Assembly (NCBI GenBank): GCA_965602945.1
Contig: CBFDBC010000174.1
Span: 1 to 8,336, forward strand
Direction of reading: 5' to 3'
Source of the DNA: JAUXEH01 sp965602945
GTDB taxonomy: Bacteria > Acidobacteriota > Aminicenantia > Aminicenantales > Aminicenantaceae
DNA length: 8,336 nucleotides
The notes under the pieces are model-generated. The model was not told the DNA's origin, ran no database searches, and was given only the letters and a program-made list of their open reading frames with translations. Both the position numbers and the translations under genes were made by a program. Positions 1 to 6,318 of the stretch are shown here, piece by piece; within the stretch, counting starts at the first letter, position 1; each line of letters begins with the position of its first letter.

Positions 1-1
1 C

Positions 2-1636
2 TTCATGAGCCGCTACAAATACGATTTCTCCGTACTGCTGGACACGGAATCCAAGGTCATCGCCCTCTACAATCCTCGAGTGATCCTCCCCTACTCCCTA
101 TTGATCGACAAGCAGGGCCGCATCCGGTACGTGCATCAAGGATACAGCCCGGGTGATGAGATAACCATGGAGGCCAGGATCCTCGAACTCCTGCAGGAAG
201 AACAAAAAGAAGAGGCGGGCTGCGTCTCTCTCTCAGTGAATGAATCCTTCTTATCGCGGGTCTTTGCGGACGATGACTATGTCGAGGACATCCGCGAAGG
301 CCGCCGCACCCAGATAATAAATTGGCTGGATCTCAATCTCACCGTCGGGGACTTCCTGGTAGGCGCCCGGGTGGACCTGGACCTGGATTTTTCGCCCTGG
401 AAGGCGGAACTCGACCTGGGCAAGCGTTTCGTAGCGTGGAACAAGGGGAATCTCTCGTTGAGGGCCGGGGACTTCTACTATTCGATAGGGCGTGGGCTCA
501 CACTCAGCGTGCTCAAGACGTTCGAAAAGGAGGGGCTCGAATACATCCTCGATACGACCATAGATGGGGGCAGAGCCTCCTTCTCATACAGGCAGTTCCA
601 TGCGGCTGCATACGGCGGCTGGATCGACCAGGAGCGGTCAGACCTCAAGGATACGCTGATCGGAGGCACGCTCGGCTGGAAAATCAAAGACTATGCCGAC
701 CTCAGCGTCCATGTCATGGATTTCAGCTTTGACCGGGGGCCCGAGTTCGGCCGAGACTATGTGACCTTGGAATCCCTGGCCCTGGAAATCCCCGATATCA
801 ACGATATGGTCAGGCTCTACGGTGAGTTCGCTCTGGTGCAGAAAGATCCCCTCTTTTCCACAGAGCTTGCCTATGGGCACGGCCTCTATCTCGAGTCCGG
901 CATCTTTGTGGGCAACCTCACCATGCTGTTCCAATTCAAGGATTTCTTCGACCTGGATCATAAATACAACCGGCCGCCCATGCTGGAGAGCGAACAGCTC
1001 CCCATACTCGCCAACCAGTTCGTGACCTCGGCAAGGGATGTCACGGGCGCGGCCGGCCGCTTCGATTACTCCTTCCCAGATAAACGACTCATGTTGTACG
1101 CAAGGTCAACGTTCCTCTCCGACAGGGGCGATGATGCCCCCCGAGATGTCGTGCATGTATTCGGCGGTGTAGAGAAAAAATTCAAGAAAACGGGCTGGTT
1201 CGATGCCCTGGTTGGCTATCGGAGCGAGGACACCGAATCCCTGGTCCATTACTACACACACGGGGATACGCTGCACTTCCAGCTGAACCTCAGTTACCCC
1301 ATAACCTCCCGCTTCAGCCTCGAGGCCGACACCCAATACAAAGACTTCACGGGGCGGCACTTCGACTACTTCGAAAGCCGGTCCTTCCTTTCACTTCATT
1401 ACTCTCCATACTGGATTCTGACTTTCATGTACGACAAGACCACAGATCCTCAGGTCCTGGCCCTCAAGGACAAGGAGGACTGGTTCGCCCTCCAGTTGGA
1501 AATCAAGGTCCTCTCCGCCCATGTGATCCGGATCTCCTACGGCGCAACCAAGGGTGGCGTGAAATGTTCGGGAGGTGTCTGCCGGTTTTTCCCGCCCTTC
1601 GAGGGATTCAGGATGGAAGCCAACCTGCGGTTCTGA
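2..1636 (+). CDS. Thioredoxin-like/outer-membrane beta-barrel fusion protein (DUF6029-like), 5' end outside window
   Basis: The reading frame is open to the left edge, so the ATG at position 5 is probably internal. Residues 1-65 (counted from that ATG) look like the second half of a TlpA/AhpC-type thioredoxin fold: a VLLD strand, then a cis-Pro-like ILP followed by YSLLIDKQGRI and a terminal helix. The CxxC half would lie upstream of the window. From about residue 73 the protein is rich in alternating, aromatic-ended strands (for example SLRAGDFYYSIGRG), as in a large outer-membrane barrel, and it ends in NLRF with a C-terminal Phe, the usual barrel-assembly signal. The motif KCSGGVCRFFPPFEGF near the end (two Cys, residues 521 and 526) resembles what I remember from DUF6029 proteins. 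Role unknown; a redox domain facing the periplasm on an outer-membrane barrel is inferred. The stop directly abuts the stop of the convergent gene. Confidence 0.8.
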   Translation, partial: FMSRYKYDFSVLLDTESKVIALYNPRVILPYSLLIDKQGRIRYVHQGYSPGDEITMEARILELLQEEQKEEAGCVSLSVNESFLSRVFADDDYVEDIREGRRTQIINWLDLNLTVGDFLVGARVDLDLDFSPWKAELDLGKRFVAWNKGNLSLRAGDFYYSIGRGLTLSVLKTFEKEGLEYILDTTIDGGRASFSYRQFHAAAYGGWIDQERSDLKDTLIGGTLGWKIKDYADLSVHVMDFSFDRGPEFGRDYVTLESLALEIPDINDMVRLYGEFALVQKDPLFSTELAYGHGLYLESGIFVGNLTMLFQFKDFFDLDHKYNRPPMLESEQLPILANQFVTSARDVTGAAGRFDYSFPDKRLMLYARSTFLSDRGDDAPRDVVHVFGGVEKKFKKTGWFDALVGYRSEDTESLVHYYTHGDTLHFQLNLSYPITSRFSLEADTQYKDFTGRHFDYFESRSFLSLHYSPYWILTFMYDKTTDPQVLALKDKEDWFALQLEIKVLSAHVIRISYGATKGGVKCSGGVCRFFPPFEGFRMEANLRF

Positions 1637-2422
1637 TCAGAGGTACTTGTCGATAACAGCCTCGACCTCGGTCTTGTCCCAGCCTTCCTTTCTATAGCGT
1701 ATGGTGATGTTGCGGTCGAGCACATGCGGGAACGGGATCTCGGTCCTGCGATACAGAGAGTAGATGGAATGGTCGTTGTCATCCAGCACTGGGAAGGTCA
1801 ATCCATAGGTGTCGGCCCAGACCTTGGGATCGCCGTCAGTGACGATCAGGATGTAGACAAAGCCATCGTTTTTTAAGGACTGGTAGAGCTGTTCGGCGGT
1901 TTCGGCCTTCAGGCGGCAGCCGCTGCACCAGTCGGCGGTAAAATCCATGAGCACGACCTGGCCGTGATAATCGTAGAGTGAGACGGCTTGGCCGTTCTGA
2001 TCCGCGGCCGTACAATCGGCGGCCACATCGCCTTCCTCGGTACCGATCCTGGCAGGGCCGGCAGTGAAATTGAGATCCGTGCGGCTCTCTGCACCCACCG
2101 TGTAGTTGGAGGGCTCGAAGCTGTAGCCCAATTTGACCGGGGTTAGGATGTAGTCGCCTCCGGTCAGGTTGTTGAAGACAAATCTCCCGTCCGATCCAGT
2201 GGTCTTTGAGTATGAGGCGCTGTAGGAGAGGTAGACAGTGACGCCGGACATGGGCTGGCTGGATAGGCGGACAGCCCCGCTGAATTCCACACTGGTGACG
2301 GGATCCGAGATAGTGGGACAGTTGCGTTTGCAGGTGTAGGCGAGTGCCGACAGGATGAGGCAAAACAGAAGAATGGGCGGAAGGCTGAAGCGGCGTCCTC
2401 TCAAGCTCTTTCTGAATCCCAT
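1637..2422 (-). CDS. Exported TlpA-like thioredoxin with N-terminal CarboxypepD_reg-like domain
   Basis: A 261-residue exported protein. A hydrophobic segment at residues 14-28 (PPILLFCLILSALA) follows a basic N-terminus. A Cys at 31 is preceded by AYT, a poor lipobox, so signal peptidase I cleavage after ALA is as likely as lipidation. Residues 45-118 form a beta-sandwich of the carboxypeptidase-regulatory type (GVTVYL, then SDGRFVFNNLTGGDYILTP). Residues 125-261 are a TlpA/thioredoxin fold with the active site WCSGC (W165, C166, C169), a strand VVLMDFTADWC before it, and a cis-Pro candidate at P230 in EIPFPHVLD. It should act as a periplasmic or envelope thiol-disulfide oxidoreductase; substrate unknown. 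It starts 3 bp after the TAA of the upstream Asp-box gene and has no clear Shine-Dalgarno sequence, so translation is probably coupled to that gene. Its TGA and the TGA of the convergent gene together form TGATCA. Confidence 0.85.
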   Translation of the reverse strand: MGFRKSLRGRRFSLPPILLFCLILSALAYTCKRNCPTISDPVTSVEFSGAVRLSSQPMSGVTVYLSYSASYSKTTGSDGRFVFNNLTGGDYILTPVKLGYSFEPSNYTVGAESRTDLNFTAGPARIGTEEGDVAADCTAADQNGQAVSLYDYHGQVVLMDFTADWCSGCRLKAETAEQLYQSLKNDGFVYILIVTDGDPKVWADTYGLTFPVLDDNDHSIYSLYRRTEIPFPHVLDRNITIRYRKEGWDKTEVEAVIDKYL

Positions 2423-2425
2423 AGT

Positions 2426-3160
2426 TTATTTCAGGTGTTTGGTTTTGCACCGGAAGGTCCCGCCGCCCAGGGTGCCCACATACAGATAGCCTTTGTAGGG
2501 ATTGAGTTCAAGGCTAATAGCATAGGGAATCGTCAGGTTCTTGTTGATCGGCTGCCAGGAACCGCCGCTGTCGCCGCTGTAAAATACACCCTCGCTTGTA
2601 GCCAGATAGAGCTTCCGGCTGGCCAGAGGATCGACCAGGATGGAATTCGTTTCCAGCATGTTGGTTTTAGCCGGTGTGATTTCTTTCCAGGTGACACCAA
2701 AATCTTCGCTCCTAAAAGCCTTAATGTTGGTCAGCGCATAAAGGATATTATTCGCCGTGGGATCGACGACAACACGCTGCACGGAATGATAGGAACCCCC
2801 GAACGTATCGGCTGCCAGCGTCTGCCAGGATATACCGCCGTTCATGCTCTTGTACAAGGCCCCCTTCCTGGAGGGATCGTAGGTGTAGCCCCCGATATAA
2901 ATGACATCTTCATCGGTCGGATCCAGGGCGATCGAGGCTGCGAGACCACTTTTGCTCGTTATGGCATATGTGGTCCAGGTATAGCCGCCGTTCGAACTTC
3001 TATGAAGAGCGGGAGCGGCTCGGGCAGCTAGCCACCGTTTTCCGGCCACATAGAGGCGATCCGTGTCAGAGGAGCTGACCACCATCTGAGATGCATCGAC
3101 ATTGGATAGTTCCTCCCAGTTTTTTCCTGCGTCTACAGACCTGTAGACTTCGTCCGCCTC
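2426..3160 (-). CDS. C-terminal part of the Asp-box propeller protein, downstream of an in-frame UGA
   Basis: This is the in-frame continuation of the gene at 3161-4597: the frame stays open from the codon after the UGA at 3161-3163 to a TAA at 2426-2428, 244 codons. It carries five more Asp-boxes: YRSVDAGKNW, HRSSNGGYTW, YKSMNGGISW, FRSEDFGVTW and FYSGDSGGSW. The first starts six residues after the UGA, and the break falls inside one propeller blade, in the loop before the Asp-box strand. The first ATG in frame is at 3085, but no Shine-Dalgarno sequence precedes it, a start there would cut a blade in half, and it would lack a signal peptide. I therefore do not think it is an independent gene. 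It is either reached by UGA decoding (selenocysteine or readthrough) or is the dead half of a recently inactivated gene. Only one lesion is present and the repeats are intact. Confidence 0.75.
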   Translation of the reverse strand, partial: EADEVYRSVDAGKNWEELSNVDASQMVVSSSDTDRLYVAGKRWLAARAAPALHRSSNGGYTWTTYAITSKSGLAASIALDPTDEDVIYIGGYTYDPSRKGALYKSMNGGISWQTLAADTFGGSYHSVQRVVVDPTANNILYALTNIKAFRSEDFGVTWKEITPAKTNMLETNSILVDPLASRKLYLATSEGVFYSGDSGGSWQPINKNLTIPYAISLELNPYKGYLYVGTLGGGTFRCKTKHLK

Positions 3161-3163
3161 TCA
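3131..3163 (-). promoter_or_regulatory. Candidate bacterial SECIS element: in-frame UGA plus hairpin with AGGUCU loop
   Basis: On the minus strand the UGA (3163-3161) is followed by a 12-nt spacer and then a perfect hairpin at 3148-3131, GTCTAC-AGGTCT-GTAGAC: six base pairs around a six-base loop, or seven if the A-U closes. The loop starts 18 nt after the UGA. In E. coli fdhF, as I remember it, the loop is also AGGUCU and starts 17 nt after the UGA, with the loop G and U contacted by SelB. Differences: there is no bulged U in the upper stem, and the encoded residues around the UGA contain no nearby Cys to form a Cys/Sec pair. Part of the palindrome comes free with Asp-box codons, so chance is not excluded. 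No selA, selB or selC is visible in the window. Confidence 0.4.
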
Positions 3164-4597
3164 GCCGTCGGCCAGGATGAAGAGGTCATCGGCATCGCTG
3201 GGATTCACACAAATATTGATGACAGCGCCGCAGCGTTCGAAATACGGGAGCCTTTTCCATTTATTCCCGTATTTGGTGCTGCTGAACATGGCATTGCCCG
3301 CAGCCTCGGTGTACATGACCTGTGGGGAACCGGGTGCCATGGAGATGACCGGGACGCTATCGGCCCGGATGCCCTTGTGGCGCGTCTGCCAGGAAAGGCC
3401 GCCGTCGAGGCTCATGAATATCCCGGCCGAAGAGAGATAAAAAAGCTTATGATCCTGCTGGAAAAGCTGAGTGCTTACACCGTGTACGCCCCCGGTGAGC
3501 CGGGTCCAGTTGGCACCTCCGTCTGTGCTTTTATACATGCAGGAGCTGTATCCGGCATATATCTCGTCCGGAATCAATGGGCTGACTGCAACGGTGTACC
3601 CCGCGACCGAACCCCGGCATATCTGCCAGGTATCCCCCTGGTCAGAGGACCTGCTCACCCCCCAGGTGGTCGCGACGTATACTCTGTGCGTGTTGTTGGG
3701 ATCGATGGCGATGCACTGCGGTATGGTGGGAAGACCGGCCTCCATGTACGCCCATTTTTGGCCGCCGTCTATGGTCTTATACAACATGAAGGTATATTGT
3801 CCGCTGATCCTGGCGTATCCCCCGGCGTAGAGGATCTGAGGGGATAGGGGATCGATGGCCAGGCACGTGATATACCCATTCGAGATGCTCGTATCCGGTT
3901 CCTGAACTACCCAGTTCTTTCCCGCGTTTTTGGTCTTAAAGACCACGATCCTGCTGCTCCCGTAGCCGGAAGGATACCATCGGCCGCTGAGATAAATGAT
4001 CTTGGGATTCGTGGGATGGATGCATATCTTGCCGCCATACGCCAGGAAACGAGTATCGAATTCGATCTCCTCCCAGGTTTTCCCTGAATCCGTGGATTTC
4101 AGAAGAGAAGAATAGGCAAGAACATAGAGTACGGCCGGGTCCTTGGGATCCATCTCGATGTCATAACACATGCGGTTCAGGACGGCTTGTCTTTTCCATT
4201 TCTGGCCGGTATTGGAACTGACGTAGAGCTGGCAGTAGCCCGAGTAGGAGAAACCGGCCAGACAGAACATTTTGTTGGGATCTTCGGGATTGACTTCCAT
4301 TCCGATGACAAAGCCGCCGTTGGGGCCGAGCGGCCGCCACCGGGGCTCCTTGGCTTGGATGGAGAGCGTGGGAGACGAGAGGGATTCGTTTACCAGTGGA
4401 CGTCGTTGTGTACGGGATACAGATTGTTCGAGACGAAACAGACGCTGGTGGAGCAGTTCGTCGTTTATGGGATCACATGCTGACGGCCTGGTGAGAGAAA
4501 GGGGCGGGCGGCAATGGAGATCATTTTGCGGGGGTAGTGATTGGGCCGAGATAACAAACGAAAGCAGAAACAGGGCGATCAGTGTTTTCTTCAGCAT
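3161..4597 (-). CDS. Secreted Asp-box (BNR/sortilin-like) beta-propeller protein, N-terminal part up to in-frame UGA
   Basis: The start is taken as the ATG at 4597: GGGGAG at 4602-4607 lies 4 nt before it, whereas the in-frame GTG at 4600 is only 1 nt from that site. Residues 1-20 (MLKKTLIALFLLSFVISAQS) are a Sec signal peptide, followed by a linker of about 60 residues. From residue 85 there are eight Asp-boxes of the form S/T-x-D/N-x-G-x-x-W, for example LKSTDSGKTW, YKTIDGGQKW, SRSSDQGDTW and YKSTDGGANW, each preceded by a DP-x-LY-type strand. This is the layout of BNR/sialidase-like or sortilin-like propellers. With the five boxes after the UGA the total is 13 over 723 codons, about the size of two seven-bladed propellers. 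No catalytic motif of sialidases (RIP) is seen, so a binding role outside the cytoplasm is more likely than hydrolysis, though a xyloglucanase-like enzyme cannot be excluded. It has its own promoter upstream. Confidence 0.85.
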   Translation of the reverse strand: MLKKTLIALFLLSFVISAQSLPPQNDLHCRPPLSLTRPSACDPINDELLHQRLFRLEQSVSRTQRRPLVNESLSSPTLSIQAKEPRWRPLGPNGGFVIGMEVNPEDPNKMFCLAGFSYSGYCQLYVSSNTGQKWKRQAVLNRMCYDIEMDPKDPAVLYVLAYSSLLKSTDSGKTWEEIEFDTRFLAYGGKICIHPTNPKIIYLSGRWYPSGYGSSRIVVFKTKNAGKNWVVQEPDTSISNGYITCLAIDPLSPQILYAGGYARISGQYTFMLYKTIDGGQKWAYMEAGLPTIPQCIAIDPNNTHRVYVATTWGVSRSSDQGDTWQICRGSVAGYTVAVSPLIPDEIYAGYSSCMYKSTDGGANWTRLTGGVHGVSTQLFQQDHKLFYLSSAGIFMSLDGGLSWQTRHKGIRADSVPVISMAPGSPQVMYTEAAGNAMFSSTKYGNKWKRLPYFERCGAVINICVNPSDADDLFILADG

Positions 4598-4645
4598 CAC
4601 ACTCCCCTTTGTTTAACATTCATTCAAGCTTTGCTGCCAATCCTA

Positions 4646-4674
4646 ATTTAATAGTGCGGAACCGCAGGTGTCAA
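4646..4674 (-). promoter_or_regulatory. Sigma70-type promoter of the Asp-box gene
   Basis: On the minus strand there is a perfect -35 box TTGACA (4674-4669), a 17-bp spacer and a -10 box TTAAAT (4651-4646, inside TATTAAAT). Transcription would start near 4639 and give a leader of about 40 nt ahead of the ATG at 4597. It lies in the 159-bp gap between the CPAC thioredoxin gene and the Asp-box gene, so these two may form separate transcripts. Confidence 0.6.
4655..4666. promoter_or_regulatory. Inverted repeat in the promoter spacer (possible operator)
   Basis: The 12-mer TGCGGAACCGCA has perfect 5-bp arms (TGCGG/CCGCA) around AA and sits between the -35 and -10 boxes of the promoter at 4646-4674. 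A repressor or MerR-like regulator could bind there. The spacer is a standard 17 bp rather than the 19 bp typical of MerR promoters. Short GC-rich dyads also occur by chance. Confidence 0.25.
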
Positions 4675-4699
4675 GTCTTGGGGGGGCCAGGAGGAGTAT

Positions 4700-4739
4700 C
4701 TTGACAATTTCTTAACAAATCTTTACACGAGCTTAACAA
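4700..4739 (+). promoter_or_regulatory. Four-copy phased direct repeat CTTNACA (Pho-box-like operator)
   Basis: Four copies follow one another: TTGACA (4701), TTAACA (4712), TTTACA (4722) and TTAACA (4733), each preceded by C, with start-to-start steps of 11, 10 and 11 bp, about one helix turn. This is the layout known for Bacillus PhoP sites (TT-A-ACA hexamers with 4-6 bp between) and more generally for OmpR/PhoB-family regulators on 11-bp repeats. The array lies about 60-100 bp upstream of the predicted start of the Asp-box transcript. The identity of the regulator, and any phosphate response, is inference. Confidence 0.45.
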
Positions 4740-4756
4740 TTCTCCCGTTGTGGCTC

Positions 4757-5242
4757 CTACATTTCTGGAAGCCAGAGCTTGAGGAGGTGCTCGGTGTCGG
4801 CGGCGGAGATAGGGAATGTGAGCTTGAGGATAGATCCCTGATGGGGAGCAAAGAGGATTACCGTGGTGCCGCTGCCGGCCAGCGATCTGAAGATGTGGTC
4901 ACGGTCCAGGAGAAGCGGGAATACAATGCGGTTGGCCTTCCGGAAGCCGCGGATCTTTTGTTCCATGATCTTGATGGAGCGGGAACGCGCGGAGCTATTG
5001 AGAGGAATATTGCTCTCTTTTGGACTGTATGGCAGTACCACGATGCCACACGCCCGCTCCCGCAGGATATGAGTCGGCAGCAGGCGGCAGAGGTTGAGCA
5101 GAGAGTCGAGACAGGCCGGGCACATGAAATCTTTGAAGTCGATAATGAAGAAAAGAGTTGGATCCGGGACAGACTCGACCTGAGGAACATCTAGAGGCAA
5201 GATTATCACAACGGACAGGAAAAGAAATAGAAGAGCACTCAA
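4757..5242 (-). CDS. Small exported thioredoxin-fold protein with CPAC motif
   Basis: A 161-residue protein starting at a TTG whose last bases overlap the TGA of the upstream propeller gene (TTGA, 4 bp), a typical translationally coupled arrangement. An AAGG lies about 9 nt upstream. Residues 2-16 (SALLFLFLSVVIILP) are a hydrophobic signal or anchor, which places the rest in the periplasm. Then come a strand TLFFIIDFKDFMCPACL (C41, C44 as CPAC, with Met in place of the usual Trp), a helix with two further Cys (C52, C65), the strand RIVFPLLLD at about 105-113 and TTVILFAPHQGSIL. The fold is thioredoxin/TlpA-like. The position that normally holds the cis-proline reads SGTTV, without Pro. It may be a redox protein with altered specificity or one specialised for binding. 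It ends with TAG, and a promoter-bearing gap follows. Confidence 0.75.
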   Translation of the reverse strand: MSALLFLFLSVVIILPLDVPQVESVPDPTLFFIIDFKDFMCPACLDSLLNLCRLLPTHILRERACGIVVLPYSPKESNIPLNSSARSRSIKIMEQKIRGFRKANRIVFPLLLDRDHIFRSLAGSGTTVILFAPHQGSILKLTFPISAADTEHLLKLWLPEM

Positions 5243-6264
5243 TTCTGAGGCCTTGAGAAGATCAGGCGAAACTTTATTACCGTCACACCCTCATTGGCCC
5301 GAGAATAGAAAAAGTCATGGCTATCGATGTAGATGCAGTGGCTGGGCTCGGGGAGAACGAAAGTGGCGACATGACCGCCGTCCGGATCGAGGACGAAGAC
5401 ATCCCTGCTGGGGTGATCGGTGAGATTGCCGCTCAGGACATAGATCCGGCCGGATGAGTCTGATGTGATGGTCTTGTACATGACGTCAGTGGGGACCGTG
5501 AACTGGGCGATCTTTTTCTCCTTGACATCCTTCAGGTTGAGGAGCTGCATGGACCAGATCCGTTGGCCGGCGCGGCTCCATTTTTCGATCTTGTCCCTGA
5601 ATGTGTAGGCCAGCAGGATGTCCCCTGATGGATCGATCTCCAGGTCGGCGACGTTGAAGATGCTGAGCTTGCTCTCCGGTTCGGCGTACAGGATCTCTTT
5701 CAAGACCCGGCCCTGTGCATCGAGCAGCACGATGGTCCCAGCGCCTCCCATTGAAAAAGGGACGACCGCCAAAGTGTTCTCGGAGATGGCGGCAATATCG
5801 GAGATCGGGCGGTTGAACGGGATACGGCTCACGAATCCGAGGTTTCTATCGAAGATCTGGATCCCTGAGAGGGTTTGATCGGTGGCAAAGAGGTAGCTGC
5901 ACGAGGCAGCCAGGAACCGGGGAGCTAAAAACTCGCCCGGTCCCTGGCCTTTGCGCCCCGTTCGCTTTACCAGCCGCCCGGATGGATCGAACTTCTTGAG
6001 AGAATAGTCCATAGCGTCGGTGACATAGACAAAGCCATCGCCGTCGGCGGCGACTCCCGCCCACATGAAAAGGGCGTCGTCATCGAGGCTGCCGATAGAC
6101 AAGACCTCCTCAAGCCTGACCTCGAGCCGGCTTTCTATATGAAGAGCGGTTGTGGTAGCCGCGGCAAATGTGGCACCGGGAAACAGCGCTGCGGCCGGCA
6201 TGACGGCCAGAAGGGCCGCCGTCATCAGCTCGATGGATTGTCTTTTTATAACTTTAACGCTCAT
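5239..6264 (-). CDS. Exported six-bladed beta-propeller (NHL-like) protein
   Basis: 341 residues. The ATG at 6264 follows AGGA with 7 nt spacing. The N-terminus has a basic start and a hydrophobic stretch (about 13-28) with Ala-rich cleavage possibilities up to residue 36, so the protein is exported. The mature part has NHL/six-bladed-propeller repeats: VAADGDGFVYVTDAMDYSLK, then KKFDPSGRLV and RTGRKGQGPGEF (106-112 is GQGPGEF), FATDQTLSGIQIFDRN, LEIDPSGDILLAY, ITSDSSGRIYVLSG and FVLDPDGG. This matches the style of the 6-bladed propeller families (DUF4934/BF2396-like) that often sit next to small secreted peptides in Bacteroidota. No enzyme motif is visible; ligand or partner binding in the envelope is inferred. 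It lies 54 bp after the second small peptide gene and overlaps the CPAC thioredoxin by 4 bp, so the four are likely one operon. Confidence 0.8.
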   Translation of the reverse strand: MSVKVIKRQSIELMTAALLAVMPAAALFPGATFAAATTTALHIESRLEVRLEEVLSIGSLDDDALFMWAGVAADGDGFVYVTDAMDYSLKKFDPSGRLVKRTGRKGQGPGEFLAPRFLAASCSYLFATDQTLSGIQIFDRNLGFVSRIPFNRPISDIAAISENTLAVVPFSMGGAGTIVLLDAQGRVLKEILYAEPESKLSIFNVADLEIDPSGDILLAYTFRDKIEKWSRAGQRIWSMQLLNLKDVKEKKIAQFTVPTDVMYKTITSDSSGRIYVLSGNLTDHPSRDVFVLDPDGGHVATFVLPEPSHCIYIDSHDFFYSRANEGVTVIKFRLIFSRPQN

Positions 6265-6318
6265 TCTCTCATCCTGTAATCAAGTGACGCTTGCCCTAAG
6301 CATACATTCTCACGATCA

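Noticed and set aside
322..732. Open frame of 136 codons on + inside the barrel gene
   Set aside because: Arg/Gly/Pro-rich out-of-frame shadow of the well-supported barrel frame; no ribosome binding site or recognisable domain.
2426..3085. Independent gene starting at the ATG at 3085
   Set aside because: No ribosome binding site or signal peptide, and the start falls inside a propeller blade whose first strand is encoded upstream in the same frame.
3161..3163. UGA reassigned genome-wide as a sense codon (recoded genetic code)
   Set aside because: UGA is used as the ordinary stop of the barrel gene, both thioredoxin-operon neighbours (1637 and 5239) and the first peptide gene.
4678..4686. 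G7 run as a phase-variable tract
   Set aside because: Seven G is short for efficient slippage, and it lies upstream of the -35 rather than in a coding or promoter-spacer position.
4701..4740. TTGACA/TTAACA read as -35 boxes of + strand promoters
   Set aside because: No good -10 at the right distance for TTGACA, and no + strand gene follows in this part of the window; the phased array explains the hexamers better.
4598..4756. CRISPR array or mobile-element ends in the largest repeat-bearing gap
   Set aside because: The repeats are only 6-8 bp at 10-11 bp spacing; no spacer-repeat pattern, terminal inverted repeats or transposase is present.
4748..5194. Open frame of 148 codons on + opposite the CPAC thioredoxin
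   Set aside because: The antisense frame carries the signal segment, CPAC motif and coupled start; the + frame has no recognisable motif and is an antisense shadow.
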